A DNA stretch of 64,000 nucleotides from Aplectana chamaeleonis (GCA_029168955.1 JAPDOI010001758.1:1-64000); one strand, 5' to 3'; counted from the first letter of the stretch, positions 1-11,760 are shown. Translations and numbers: made by a program. Notes: generated from the letters alone by a model not told the origin.

Positions 1-88
1 AGGAAGCATCATTGGAATCAGAATGGGACCGGTTTCAATATAGGCAAAAAAAAACAGAAAAGCGATTTTTATCGCGAACAGTGCCTTT
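1..88. repeat. End fragment of a TTAA-flanked non-autonomous element (family A)
   Basis: The first 88 bases match the terminal part of the copies at 36543-37023 and 51916-52402 (shared ATCATTGGAATCAG-type stretch, then a tract ending CAGTGCCT followed by TTAA). The rest of the copy lies outside the window. Confidence 0.65.
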
Positions 89-231
89 AAGTATCTAACC
101 TTAGATAGCTGCAACCAGCAATGATCTAATTACAATCAGCACTGATCGCACTAATATTTTGCGTTAATTATTGTGCTTTGGCACAAAATCGGTGCTCATA
201 TGTTATGACATATCCTCTGATTCGGAGTCAA

Positions 232-366
232 ATTTAATCTGCTCCTTCGTGCGCTTGTGCGGAGCGAGAGAAGAGACAGCGAGAAGGTGTGGGAAGAAGG
301 AGACGCAGCATACGCGCCCAGAAGCATGCGATAAACGGAAATAAATTTCACTCCGAAACAGAGGAT
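232..366. repeat. Dispersed repeat interrupted by the mariner insertion
   Basis: About 130 bp resemble 33210-33334: GTGCGGAGCGAGAG, then GAAGGAGAC, then TTTCACTCCGAAACAGAGGA. The similarity stops at the TA that became the mariner target at 366-367. Only the left flank can be matched, so the repeat's right half is not identified here. Confidence 0.6.
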
Positions 367-367
367 A

Positions 368-1439
368 CCAGGTTGTTCAATAAGTTTTGTCGTTCGATAA
401 GAAAACTACATTTATATGATTCAATATACACTTTATCATTCAGTATAATCTTCCTGAACATTAATACACTTGCTCCAACGATCCTCCAATCTGTGGATCC
501 CATCCCTGAAGTGAGAATCGTAAAGGTTTGCGAAATACGCTTCAACAGCCGTTACGACCTCTTCATTTGATGAAAAATGCTTGCCACGCATAAAGTTTTT
601 GAGTTCTGGAAACACTTGTTTTACCAGTTTGCAAGTAATCCACAAACGAAGTTCCTTTCGCATCCCAAAAAACTTATGCAATAACCTTCTTGACCGATTT
701 CCGGACACGAACTCGTTTCGAAGCCGAACAACTAGGTTCACACCACTCTTTAGCCTCTTGTTTTGATTCAAGATCATGGTGATAGACCCAAGTCTCATCC
801 ATAGTGATGAATCAACGCGCAAAATTCACTTTATCTTTTTTAAAACGCTCCAAATGTTGCTGAGAAAGTCGCATTCGAATGTGTTTTCGTTCCACTGTTA
901 CCGAATGCGGCACCCATTGTGCACACAGCTTTCTAAAACCCAGAATTTCACTTAAAATATGGCTCACACTGCCTGATGAGATGTGTATAGCATCTACTAA
1001 ATCGCTCTTAGTCAACCGACGATCTTCCAGAACCATATCCTGTATTTTGGCTATGATTTCTGGTGTTGATGCGCTTTTTGGACGTCCTTCACGTGGATCG
1101 TCTTCAAGGCTTGTACGACCACGTTTAAATTCAGCAACCCATCTTTCTACTGTTCTAATTGTAGGTGAACAATCATTATACACTTTTAACATTCGTTCGT
1201 GAATTTCTTTTGGTGCTACAACTTCCAAAAATAAGAATTTTATCACTGCACGATATTCAATTTTTTCCATTGCTGTGATACGGCGACACTAAATTGCTTG
1301 TAAACAAAGAATGAATTGACAGATTGAAATGAAACCTCACATACGTTCATATGAAGAGTGTACCAACAAAACAGAAAAAATTTTGGGCTAGTAGCAACGC
1401 CCTCTCTTATCGAACGACAAAATTTATTGAACAACCTGG
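368..1439 (-). mobile_element. mariner transposon, internally deleted
   Basis: The element is 1072 bp, bounded by 35-bp terminal inverted repeats that differ at one base by my reading (left starts CCAGGTTGTTCAATAAG, right ends ACAACCTGG), and each end abuts a TA target duplication (366-367 and 1440-1441). It carries a minus-strand transposase gene of mariner type. Full mariners are usually near 1.3 kb, so this copy is short, in keeping with the missing catalytic core. The nearly identical ends suggest mobilisation in trans in the fairly recent past. The boundaries are well supported. Confidence 0.93.
436..1270 (-). pseudogene. mariner transposase, disrupted
   Basis: The family cuts and pastes at TA sites with a D,D34D catalytic triad. 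The N-terminal part (1270 to 812) is well preserved: the first helix-turn-helix region, a WVAEFKRGRTSLEDDPREGR linker, and a second helix-turn-helix. It then runs into a TGA where a tryptophan codon is expected, followed by the first catalytic block MDETWVYHHD. After a conserved DYLQTGK stretch the sequence jumps, out of frame, to the C-terminal block (LKNFMRGKHFSS, then DRWSKCINVQEDY). The segment that should hold the second and third catalytic aspartates is absent, so the protein cannot be active. The identification is firm; the exact deletion size is inferred from family length. Confidence 0.92.
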
Positions 1440-1441
1440 TA

Positions 1442-2048
1442 CGTGCACTACGGATACGGAGCGAAAAGTATTAGTGCGAACCTTGCCGACTCTACGTAGA
1501 CCTTGCTCTGAAAAGGTATATAGACTACCACACGTAGAATTTAATGTCAAGGCGCGCGAACGCGTTTTCGCGTCTGAAGCGACCTTTTTTAAATAACTCC
1601 TTTGAGAATCGACAATTTTTTTCAAATCTCAAAGTTATTTAGGTATCAGAAAAGGGGGTTATCCAACAGAATGATGCTTGCTAGGTTTCAGATTTGATCA
1701 AAAAAGTTTGGATTGTGATATTCTGACTGTTATGCAGTACACATGGCGCTATGCAGTTGCTTACCGTATTCCTGTATTGTATGGCGCACTACGGTTTTAC
1801 CCCGAAGTTTTTTGTTCAAACTTAACCTTGGCAGACAGTGAACCATTCTGTAACCCTGCTGAAGAAATCTTTCGGTCCCAAAAAATGAATTGGGAATTCC
1901 AAAAAGGCCGCGAAGACACCTTTTAAACGAAACCTACGAGTGGTGTTGCACCTTGCTGAGATGTAAGGCAAAAATGTTTGACCTTGCGAGGAGAAGCATC
2001 CAATTTCCCTCAGCCAAAATCCTTCTACTAGATTGATGCCACTTTCGA
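1442..2048. other. Non-coding stretch before the mutarotase-like gene
   Basis: No recognisable gene, terminal repeat or long palindrome was seen. An 82-codon open frame at 1678-1926 has no family features. The region may hold the promoter or an upstream 5' exon of the gene that starts at 2049. Confidence 0.35.
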
Positions 2049-5000
2049 ATGTGCAAAATTGTACGGCTTCAAAGATCAGGAATCATTGTAGGTACCGGTA
2101 TGCGTCTAGAGCTGCTAAACCTTGGCGCCAGTGTACGATCAATTATTGTTCCGAATCGAGAAGGTGTAATGACTGACGTCGCTCTCGGCTTAGAATCTGT
2201 CAAAGGTTTGTCCAGAGCTGACTGTTGTGATACCTGTTCAGATGACGTCACAGCTCCATCATTCATGCACAATTAAATCAATATTAGAACACTTGTAAAG
2301 TGTTCTCCTCGAAAATCGGTGGTTTTGAAGCCAAGGGATAGCGATCTAGAAGGAATTGTCTGATATTCATCGTGAATTCACCGCTTACCTAGATTTTACC
2401 TAAACTTTGAAGCGAATACAACGCGAGCCGCTAAAGTTCAGCGAAAATGGCTAGAATTGACTGGGGAAAAACTGCGAATTTTATGCGAAAGTAGAGGGAA
2501 ATTGCAGCGAAAGCGATGCGATCTAGTCGTGGAGTCTGCCGCGAACTCGCCAAAAAATCGCCGCTATAGCCCAGCCTTTATTTCAAAGAGAGCGCCCTAG
2601 AGCAGCAGCGGAGATGGCTCACTCAATTTCGTAGCGGGGAACAAGGTCATAAATCGGTAAGGGTTGATGGTTCGAATTCCGGGATGCAGAGGCGAAAACG
2701 ACGGTAGTTTCGCAGCAGAGACCCGGCATCACCGCATTTTAGCCTGGTCGGGTCAGTGGAAACTCGGTAGAATCTTGATTCTATTGCGATTCTGCCGAGA
2801 ATCTGCCGCCTCGGCTCCGGTCCGGCACCGAGGCGGCAGGTTCCCGATACGTTCTCGATAAATTTCACGCAATCCCCCTCAGAGTGACTGTGAAAAGTGG
2901 CGAGCACCTAACCGCACTCTAAAACTCTCCTCACCAAAACAATCGCGGATAACAAACATTACACTTCTTTGCATGAACGGCGCTTTAAATGAGGGTTGAT
3001 TCCGAAAGGATTTCCGAATTTTTCATGCCAGCTCCAAGTGTCGTGGCGCGTCAAGGACACGTGGAGTTGAAAAGGGCAATAAGAAGTCGAGGACTTTCTG
3101 TGATGCCGTGAGTAACCGGATAGTGTTTTTCTTTTAGAGCTCATTTCAGCATATGAAGCCGACCGTCATTTTATCGGCTCGACGTTGGGAAGAGTGGCAG
3201 GTCGAATCCGTAATGCTCGATACGCGATTGACAGCCAGGAGTACTTTCTGGCTCAAAACGATAATCCCCATCATCGAAATGGGGGTGCGAAAAGCCCTCT
3301 GAGCAAGGTCAGCCGATAAAGTAGATATTTCTTGTGCATAGAAACAATGGGGATTTTTCAAGAACATTCTCAGACATTCGCCGGATCCGACCCCAACTCG
3401 AACGGGGTCCATCCTCAGGTCCGATCCTCTAACATTGTTCCTCCACGTCGTCCCAAATGAGAAGACATGGGGGAGAATAAAATTTACTCTCCCCCACGTC
3501 GTCTCAGTTGAAAGAAGTGAGGGGCAAGAACGGAAAGGGGTTCGACCCGACAGAAATCTGCGGTCGGACCCGTTGAGTAAGTTTCTGAGTTGTTGTCACT
3601 AAGGATTTTCCAGAAAATTTGGAATTACACGCTGCTGGAGGAAGGCAATGGAGTAGTCTTCACAGTGAGATCGCATGATGGTAGGTGATAAAGTTTCCCC
3701 GTTTTTTAGCAATCTCCTAATTCCACCTTTACTTTCAGGAGAAGAAGGATATCCGGGTAACGCAATCATACAAGTGTCGTATGTGGTGACCAATCACAAC
3801 GAAATACTGGTGCAGTACTCGGCAAGTACTGATAAATCGACACTGATGAACCTATCAAGCAACTTTTACCTCAACTTGGACGGCGAGGTATATTCTACAT
3901 AAAAATTCTAGTCTAGTTAATAAACAGTTCCACGGCGGTTAATCGTCATTCGAGACAGGCGTCGTTTATACTTCCGCCGCCGAGCGCCCCGGCAAAGTGC
4001 GATCCTGTAACATCGATCGTGCCGCGCAGCGTGATCAATATTAAAGAAATGCACTGCGCCGCACCGCTCGGCGGCGAAGTACAAACGACGCCATAGAAAC
4101 CCGGCTGGGACGCGCAGTTCGAAACGCCGCAAAGTCGTCGCAATTGACCGCGTTCCGTCCACTTGCTGGACAAGAATTTATATCGAGACTATATGTGTAG
4201 GCACATATTTGTTGGGAGGGGTAAGGAAGACGTACTAGGACAACCAGTAGCCGTATTCATGGAACTACGGCAGCCTCCCGGGAAGGGTTTCAGAACCAGC
4301 AGATGCATGCGGCGGGCGGACTTTAAACCTTCGGTTACAGGCTTCGTTGAGGCCTGATGCCCGAGGTGATAGTCGAGCTATAGCAATCAATGTACAAAGA
4401 GTGTTGGGTTGTGACAACAAAAGGAAGACCTGCTATGAGCAGAACAAGGAAAACTTGCTGTGACAATTTTAGTCATTGTTCTGAAATGGGTAAGTCTCCT
4501 TGGCCCACCTCGAAGCTGGGAAACTCCTAAGCGTTTGAAGGGAAGTTCTCGTTAGCAGAAATTTCCCTCAATTATGAGCGTTGAAGAGTAGCGTTGAATT
4601 GATTTCTTATTTCTGAGCAGCTAAAAACCGTCTCAAGTAAAAAAGAATTTTTTTAGAGGAGCTCCACACTCGAAAATCACGAGCTGCAAGTGACGGCGAC
4701 TTCCTTTCTTGACACAGAAGAAGATGGAACGGTTACAGGTGTCTTGGACATTTTATTTTGGGCCAATCCAATCCGAATTAATTTTGCACTGGTTAAAAGT
4801 CGATAAATCGAAAAATCTCTTCGTTACAGTACTTTCACTTATACAACTTCGTTGTTTGCAAAAGTACAACTTAGTTAAGGTGAAATTATCGATCTACCCT
4901 CGACGTCACGGGATCCACAACCAATTACACACGACAATGCTGATCTCCTAAGCCAAATCTACTGTTTCGATCCCCTGCAAACAAAGTCAGCCAAGAAATT

Positions 5001-8000
5001 TCGCCATATGATGAGGTTGGTTCAAGAAAAAACGAGGTGATGCAGCAAAGATTTATAGGCATTGCGCATATCCAATGAATGGAATTCCACCCGGCTGTCA
5101 AGTGTTCCATCACGAGTTGTCATGATCCAAAACTGCCTTGAAGGGCAGCGAATGGATATGCTGAATCCGAGAAGAAAACTTTAGATAGGGCTTGGTGTAG
5201 CTGCCAAACGCATGGCTCCAGAATAGAATATATAGCGAACAAACACTTCAGCCCCTTTCATAGTTTGCCGGCCAACGTCGGACGACTCTTTGTCAAACTT
5301 GATATGTCAAGATAGATAAGATGGATAAGATAGGGTAGATGGATATTGCACATTCGATAACGAGTCGTCCGACGTTGGTCGGGCAAGTGTGAATGGGGCT
5401 TTAAAGGGAGGGTTCGGGATAGAGACGGCTGTGGTGCTATCCTCATAAGAAGGTAGATGTGGCCATCACAACAGTAAGAATACGTGATAATACGAAAAAA
5501 AACGCTCAGGAAGAAGTTCATGCTTGGTGATCGCCCCATCCCCCCCAATTATCGAGATTTCTATGAATCTTTGTTTTGCAGTCTCTTGCTTCGCGTCTAA
5601 TGAAATTTCTGAGCACTTCTAGAGACTACTGACCAGTTTAAAAGCAAAATAAAAGACGGATAAGCAGGAAATCGTTAAAAACTCGCTAACTTGGAGGGGG
5701 GGAAACACTCTTAGTTAGGAGTTCTACCTTGTTTTTGTGCGTTTTTTCCTGCAAGTTTTCACTTTTTTCACTTCTTTCTACTATGGCCAAATCTCCATTC
5801 TCATGAAGAGAGCTCAAAATAGTTCTCCTTGCGAACCCTGCTTTTAACACGAAACAGTTCTATGAGACTACTCAGTCCCGACAACTCATCGACAAATAAC
5901 CACGGGTGAGTCAAGTGACATGTGGTTCAATCAAGAATTTCTCAGGGTGGAAGCTATTCATGTTTTTCTGCTTCACCGAAAATTCGTGCAAGTTCTATTA
6001 TCGTGAATTGAGTTTCTTGAACGTTGTTCCCATCTGCCTTGTTCACACAATGGTCTTTCGCCAAGTATAGTCGAGCGAATGGGCGAGACGCGATGATTGC
6101 GGCGGGCCATGCAGCGTTGGCGTGGCCCGAGTTCAGTGTGGCTTTGATCGCGAGCGACAATGAAGTGCCAGAGTTCCGTACACTCACTAGACTAAACTCG
6201 ACGCGGGTACCATACATATAATGCCACCGCTTACATAGGGAAAAAGGAGAAAAGGAGCAAAGTGTGCAAAGTAGGTAACAGTAGCGTTTTTTGCCCCTAA
6301 ATATTCAAATTGGAGCCCATTAAACCAAGTTATAGGCAAAAGACGCTTTTGTTGTCAACTCTTTCCACTTTTCCCTATGATAGCAGCGGTACAGTACATC
6401 GTGTAACTACGGTTCGCCGAAGTAAGATTTGTCGGACTTTACTTGTCAAAATCTCGTTATCGCTGTTATATTTTTCCATGACCGACCGCTCCGCTGCTTG
6501 CTCCGCCAGGACTCATGCGAGCGAGATCCGCTATATGTATGTTTTCCGTTTTCGATTTAGTCTGACGCATGGACCAGGCGGCTGGCCGTCCGGAGTTGGG
6601 GGCCTCACTGGAGCATGGGGTTTCGATTCGCGCGGCGTGATCTACCGTCGCAGCCCCGTCCAATCATCAGACTAAAATTATTACGGAAACTCTACGTTCC
6701 TTACAGCTTTCATGCTAAACTCACAAAAGAGTTTTGAAAAATTAAATTGTTTGGGTGTTCATCGTGATGGGACACTCTCTGTTAGCGAAACTTTGATAGA
6801 TTGGCCGGAGCATACGTCTTGCACTTACATATTCCAAGTTAGTTTGCAAAACTGGGCGATCATAGCGCAGTGGTAGAAGGTATATGTATGGATATAAGTC
6901 TTTTGCCAAATTTAGTCGAATGAATTTACGTAGCCGTGCCATTAGATTGCCGCTCGTGATCGAAACCTCGCAGGTATCGCGGATAACAATCGGTTTCAAG
7001 TCTATCAAATAAAAGAAAAGCCAATTTTTTAGCTACGGTCGGAGCTGGGGGAGGACGGAGTACGGGGTGGCGTCGGCGTCAGCCGGCTGGCAGCAGTGAC
7101 CGATCTCGGCCGAGTCGCCCCAACTGCGAAATCGAAGGCTCCCTCGCTCGTTGATTGGCGATCGACGGAGATCACGCACGCAAGATCAGAGGCTGTGCGT
7201 GGAGAACAATCGTTCCTTCAAAAAAAAAAGAGCGATGACTCTCTGTATCAAAGCGAATGAATCATTGTGACTAATATGAGTGTATACAATACTGGTATTA
7301 GAGCTCCAGTAGTCGGCGAAAGCGTAAAGTATTCGCACTTGTGTCAGAACCTTGCCCACCCGGGGTTACAATCCCTTGAAAAAATCGAGGAAACTTTGCG
7401 CTCATGTCAAAATCTTTCCAGCCCGGGGTTACAAACCCTTGGAAAAATCGGGGAAACTTTGCGCTCATGTCAGAATCTCACCCACCCGGGGTTACAACCC
7501 CTTGAAAAAGTCGGGAAAACTTTGCGCTCATGTCAGAATCTCGCCAACCCGGGGTTCCAACCCCTTGAAAAAATCGGGAAAACTTCGCACTTATGTCAGA
7601 ATCTCGCCCACCTGGAGTTTCAACCCCTTGAAAAAATCGGGAAAACTTCGCACTTTTGTCAGAATCTCGCCCACCTGGAGTTTCAACCCCTTGAAAAAAT
7701 CGGAAACGATTTCATACCTAGAAAGTACTTTAACAACTCAAAAAAACTCGGGGCTGTTTGCTTTAATATAGAAAATCGTCACCCTTCTTGGGGTCAGGGG
7801 CTCTATACACACAGTGGGAGGAGTTGTCCCGTTTTTGCAGTTTGAAACGTCACGCCACTCAACGCGAGCGAAGTGGTCCCGAATGGAATTAGAACCGAAA
7901 AGGGCGAGACAACTCTTCCCTCGGTGTGTAGAGAGCCCCTGTCCGCCCTTCTTGTTTGAAAAAAATTATTGAGTTCCACGCACAGTCCCTGATCTCGCGT

Positions 8001-10348
8001 GCGTGATCTCCTCCGATCGCCAATCAACGAGCGAGGGAGCTATCGATCTCGCTGTCGGGGCGACTCGGCCGAGAGCGGTCACCGCTGCCAGCCTGCTGGT
8101 GCCGAGGTCACCTCTCCCCCTGTACCCTACTGTCGAGAGTTTTTCTCTTATTCCTTTGGCGACCCTGTTTTCCACTTCAACTTATGCTCTCCAACAAGAA
8201 ACCTGGAAACGTTTCTTAAAGGCAGCGCAGAGAGATATGATCCGAAAAATGGCCCACATTCGGACAAATTTTCAAAATATGGGTTATTTCTCGCTCATGT
8301 GGTGATCCATATTTTGCGACTGCCGCAATGTTTGTTCGTAGCCAAACCTATGACACGGGGGAAGTGCTTGCAACTACAGCAGCTTTCACCCAAATCTCAC
8401 CGTACACGTCGCGAGCGTTTAACGTACCTCAGCTGGCCAATCTAGTTCGCGCATTTTTCGACTATTCCGGTGCAACCACATGCTTCGCGGCTACTTTCCG
8501 GCTACTTCGCAATTTTCGCAGGCAGGCATTTTGAGAATAATCTTCTTCTATTTTTTTGCAAATCTCCACAAGAACTTTCGTTCTGGAGCAGTGTTCATAC
8601 CTCGCAAGAGCATGCGCTTCCGTTGTTTCACTCTCCTAGACGCTACTGGGCGCGTGTCGCCGTTCGCTCACGTTCATTCATCCGTCCGGCGCCAGGCAGT
8701 ACCATTCTTTCCTCTGTTGAAGGTAAGGCGGAGATGCGCATTTGCAACACAAAGACGGGGAGCTACCGGGGGCGGTATGCATGATCGTGAGTATTACGAA
8801 GGGGTTGGGGCAATGGTTAGGGCGTCGGCGGTGATCCCAGTGCAAGGGTTGGGAATCACTGATAAATTGTTTCCTCGCCAACCCCACCTTGAAGGGTGAG
8901 GCAGCCGAGACCCCGCTGAGGCAGCGTCCAAACGTGGCGAGAGCGGGCGTTCCCGCTGTTGTGCGCCTCTCGACGCTCCTCAACGCCGAAGCAGCCCGTG
9001 TCCGCAAATTAACCCAAGCAAACACCCCGTACCTCGTGTTGATTCGATTGAAAATGCTTGATCGGGTGATTAATCGCTCGAGTCGGCGCAACGGCTGATG
9101 ATTTCCCACGGTTTTCAACTTCCGTGGAGGGATATGGAAATCAAGGGCAGCAGTTTTGCTACAGGTTTGATGCCACATGCCTTAGTGATGGAGCAGTTAG
9201 CTTGAAACTTGCTGCTTTCTTCGTGGTGCTGGCGTAAGCGCGCGAGAGCGAGCGGGCGAGGGCGCGCAAGAAGGAGCGCTTGTGAGCGGCCAGCGAATCG
9301 TGTGCCCACTATGACAATCGATTTTGCGTAATCGCACGCTCTTGTCACGTGTGGACGGAGCCTGAGACACCACTTATTGGTGACCTCCAGCACTCGCAGG
9401 GCAATCATGAAAGGCTTCGACGCCCTAACCGCTGCCTGAACCCCATCGTGCATGCCGCCCCGCTTGCAGCGAGCCAACCCCACTGCAAGCCGACTACCGT
9501 AGAAAACGGGCCTGTTGGAACCACTATTTATCCGACACAGCAAGACGCTGCGGGCTTTATAGGACGTGCGCAAGCGCGAGCGTTAGCGTGCGCGAGCGCG
9601 CATTAACGTCTACCAAATTGTGTGCCAACGATGAGCATCGATTCTGCAAAATCGCGAGCCCTCGAAAAAAAAGGTCATTGCCCGGAATCAAAGGTACGCT
9701 GCATTCTTTCATGGGGTAGTAGAAGGGCGCTTCACATGAGTTTTTGATCATGGATCGGGGACCAGGGATTTTCATTGAATCGGATGTGGGTGGGAGGCGT
9801 TCTCCTAATTTCTGAGGTTGGTTGAAGTTTTGACGTGGATGAACTTTTGTTCTTCGACTTTCCTCCTCTATTATCTGGACGCACCGTCAAAGTCGAAGGA
9901 GGGCGATCTTGGCTGGAACGCTTTGTTGAATTTTTCGTCTATTCAGATCTCTTCATTTCAGGATATGTTCAAATAAATCGGGAATCGATCTCAACATCAC
10001 ATCTACATTAGGGTGAGAGGTTAATCAGTATTTCAGCAATCCTTCTTCCTATTATTTCTTCGCAAATCGGAAATCAAGCATCCACTTCTAGGTGTGTTCG
10101 TTTTGACGCAGGCTCTGAACTCGATGGTATTACTGGGAAGCAAGGAAAAGTCTACAAGCGACGGTCCGCTTTTGTGGTCGGCTGTCGAGGTTTTGAAGAC
10201 GCTTGCAACCAGGTGACTCCAAATGGGATTACGAATGATAAACGGGTTTTTGAAAAAAATATTTCAGCCAGACTTTCCGTCCATTGCCCTTCGGCCGGAC
10301 CAACTCTACCAGCATATTACGATATATCGATTTTCATTGGTAGAATAA
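2049..10348 (+). CDS. Aldose-1-epimerase (galactose mutarotase) family protein, probably a pseudoenzyme; nine exons
   Basis: Exons: 2049-2205, 3150-3307, 3614-3680, 3739-3887, 4657-4738, 4880-4985, 9962-10012, 10092-10212, 10268-10348; 972 nt, 323 aa. Phases agree at all eight junctions. Members interconvert alpha and beta anomers of galactose/glucose in the cytosol. Family landmarks in order: LELLNLGASVRSIIVPNREG (about residues 20-40), GRVAGRI (near 66), DGEEGYPG (near 128), NLSSNFYLNLDG, STLENHEL, TVTGEI, ELDGITGKQGKVYK, NQPDFPSIALRP and a C-terminal TIYRF. Length is close to the usual 340. By eye the usual H of HGG is N (HHRNGG), the H of NHxYFNL is N, the D of the FDH block is missing, and the E of GFCLET is G (AFVVGC). 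Start: ATG at 2049 follows an in-frame stop, but an upstream exon entering near 2092 is possible. The weakest splice sites are the intron 5 acceptor and intron 6 donor. An AATAAA overlaps the stop codon. Introns contain several transposons. Confidence 0.88.
2812..2842. repeat. Short GC-rich hairpin in intron 1
   Basis: CTGCCGCCTCGG and its complement CCGAGGCGGCAG are separated by 7 to 13 bases, giving a strong stem in intron 1 of the mutarotase-like gene. The rest of the intron shows no recognised feature. Confidence 0.5.
3958..4092. repeat. Palindromic MITE in intron 4 of the mutarotase-like gene
   Basis: The left end GGCGTCGTTTATACTTCCGC is matched in inverse at the right end (GCGGCGAAGTACAAACGACG). 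Arms are about 28 bp around a 75-bp centre rich in GCGC. No target duplication could be fixed. Confidence 0.65.
4248..4375. repeat. Repeat fragment related to 59745-59880
   Basis: GTATTCATGGAACTACGG, then CCTCCCGGGAAGGGTTTC, resembles one arm of the palindromic element near 59.8 kb. It lies in intron 4 of the mutarotase-like gene. Confidence 0.45.
5251..5399. repeat. Palindromic MITE in intron 6
   Basis: Arms of about 38 bp: the left runs from GCCCCTTTCATAG to GGCCAACGTCGGACGACTC, the right is its complement ending GTGTGAATGGGGC. The centre is a GATAAGATGG-rich spacer. It lies just upstream of the TTAA element at 5405. Confidence 0.75.
5405..5843. repeat. TTAA-flanked non-autonomous element (family I)
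   Basis: TTAA occurs at 5401-5404 and 5844-5847. The ends are inverted copies: AGGGAGGGTTCGGGAT on the left, CGAACCCTGC on the right. The interior shares a TTATCGAG...CTAGAGACTACTGACC region with 37028-37471, here in the same relative layout. No transposase is encoded. Confidence 0.7.
5850..7037. other. Intron 6 sequence without a recognised gene
   Basis: Open frames of 60-120 codons at 5954-6221 (both strands) and 6310-6675 have no family features. Two short tracts around 6060-6100 and 6905-6930 share a GCCAAxTxTAGTCGAxxGAAT motif, suggesting an old repeat. Confidence 0.35.
7038..8121. repeat. Foldback element with an internal 63-bp tandem array (intron 6)
   Basis: Inverted arms lie at about 7038-7208 and 7972-8121, sharing ATCTCGGCCGAGTCGCCCC-like and CGCTCGTTGATTGGCGATCG stretches. 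Between them are a 63-bp minisatellite (7342-7702) and a smaller inverted repeat at about 7793-7942 (GGGGCTCTATACACAC against GTGTGTAGAGAGCCCC). No transposase is visible. It sits in intron 6 of the mutarotase-like gene. Confidence 0.72.
7342..7702. repeat. 63-bp minisatellite, about 5.7 units
   Basis: The unit starts TGTCAGAATCTCGCCCACC, continues GGGGTTACAACCCCTTGAAA, and ends CTTTGCGCTCA. Because 63 is divisible by three, two frames stay open through it (192 and 139 codons). These are products of the repeat, not genes. A related array with a slightly longer unit is at 12004-12208. Confidence 0.88.
8740..9480. repeat. GC-rich inverted repeat family D
   Basis: The segment near 8790-8850 is roughly the inverse of 9405-9465 (CGACGCCCTAACC...CAACCCC / CCATCGTGCATGCCGCCCC). 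The same text recurs at 29000-29245 (GAGGGTGGGGCAGCCGA, CTCCAGCACTCGC, CAATCATGAAA). The ends could not be fixed. Confidence 0.5.
9481..9961. other. End of intron 6
   Basis: A run of alternating GCGCGAGCG-like sequence near 9565-9600 is followed by AT-richer intron. No gene was recognised. Confidence 0.3.
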
Positions 10349-11058
10349 ATATCAATTGTTTCGTAAGTCCGAGTGACTGCATCATTACCAATGTTCTAAT
10401 TGTAAAGTTATGAAAGGAAACTATTCACGCTTCTAAAGCCTCACTAGAGACGAAGGAGACCTTCTAGCTGCGGGATTTCCCTAGGCAATTAAAGGAAACT
10501 GCACATAGGGAATCCCAAGCAATTCATATTCTTTTTCGAAAAGCAGCAAAACCTGCGTGCTGCACGAGACCATTTTTAGAACATGGATACCTTCACCACT
10601 GATTTAGAAAGGGTGTGTGGCCATTTCAGGCGCGCATTTAGCCAACTTCGAGGCTCCAACCGCTTAGTGAAACCGTATTTTAGTTTTCGATGTTTTTGAG
10701 TAGCTAAGTCTACGTAGGAGGGGTTAATGGGGAAAATTGCCCACAGGACATCCAAATACAGGGAGAAAAACCATCTAAAGAAATCCCTGAAAAACTTGCC
10801 TTTACTTGTTTGCGTGTTTCGGAGAATGCAGACAACGCATCGAATCTGACGTCAGTTAAATGGTTTTGCGCTTTTAAATCCGGATCTCAATTCAGACCTC
10901 TTGCTGGGACGGGTCTTGTGCGCCCGTCTTCTCGCCCTTTGCCAATCATGGCAGCCTCTGCATACGGTGTGCCGCGCTCGCCGCGGCGGCGACAACTCAA
11001 CGTCGATAACGAGCAGGCTGTTTGGGTGATCGGCGGAGATCATGCAGAACAACTCACT

Positions 11059-11760
11059 CTCAGATAAAAACAGCCCACTTCCCGCCGGCCAAGTCGGGCT
11101 AGTCGACTTCGCACGGCCCCAATTTTGTGGGCGTGGCACAGCGCCCCACTTCCCGCTGACAGAGAGGCTTTCCCGTCTTTCCGCGGAGTGTCGGCGGGCA
11201 GTCGGCTATTCCTGGGGGTCATCGAACACTCACTCATCGATCCCCACTTTGATATCATCATTGCACCACCCACTAGAGTGGAGCCAATGAACAATTGCTG
11301 AGCAGATAACGCTGTGTTGAGACTCTTTCCGAAACCCGCGCTGTGTGCGACGCTGATCTTGGGCAGGTGAACCACTGTCAGTTAATGACATCTGCGAACC
11401 GGAAGGCTGCGAGAACTAGTGAGTGTAGGAAGCTTCCCCGTAGAAGCTCACTCCTTACTTGTCAAGAGCAGTTCAAGATGAAATCCCCAAGAGCGGATTT
11501 TTCGAATTTTGTTAGGAGAGGCCTTTACTTAAAGGGTGATTTTTAAATGTGTCGCAAACTGTTTTAGGACTGTCTTCTGTCCATCATCAGATTAGCCGTA
11601 AGGCGGTGGCAGAAGGGCCGCAGAGTGCTTGTTCAGTGCGTACGGGCAGTCAACGAAACAGCGCTGCCGACTGCCCGCGACCGATCTATTGGCCTTCCGC
11701 GGGAGGGGTTACGGGACGTCAGCTAGTGGTACCGCGGGAAGTGTGATGTCTCTATCTGAG
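11059..11760. mobile_element. CTCAGA-ended non-autonomous element, 702 bp (uninterrupted copy)
   Basis: The ends are CTCAGATAAAAACAGCCCAC and the inverse of CTCAGATAGAGACATCACAC, both running into CTTCCCGC. The dinucleotide CT is present on both sides (11057-11058 and 11761-11762), as a 2-bp target duplication would give. It is homologous along its length, in inverse orientation, to 17564-18940. No transposase is encoded. Confidence 0.85.

Noticed and set aside
2664..2690. GGTTCGAATTCC resembling a tRNA B box
   Set aside because: It has an extra base against the consensus and no A box at the right distance.
6855..6975. tRNA-like A box (TAGCGCAGTGGTAGAAGG) followed by a weak B-box-like tract
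   Set aside because: No acceptor, D or anticodon stems can be drawn and the B box is poor.
7342..7702. CRISPR-like array
   Set aside because: Units are directly contiguous with no unique spacers, and the window is eukaryotic.
7267..7845. 192-codon open frame with a 21-residue repeat (and a 139-codon frame in another phase)
   Set aside because: It is the translation of a 63-bp minisatellite inside a foldback element; two frames stay open simply because 63 is divisible by three.
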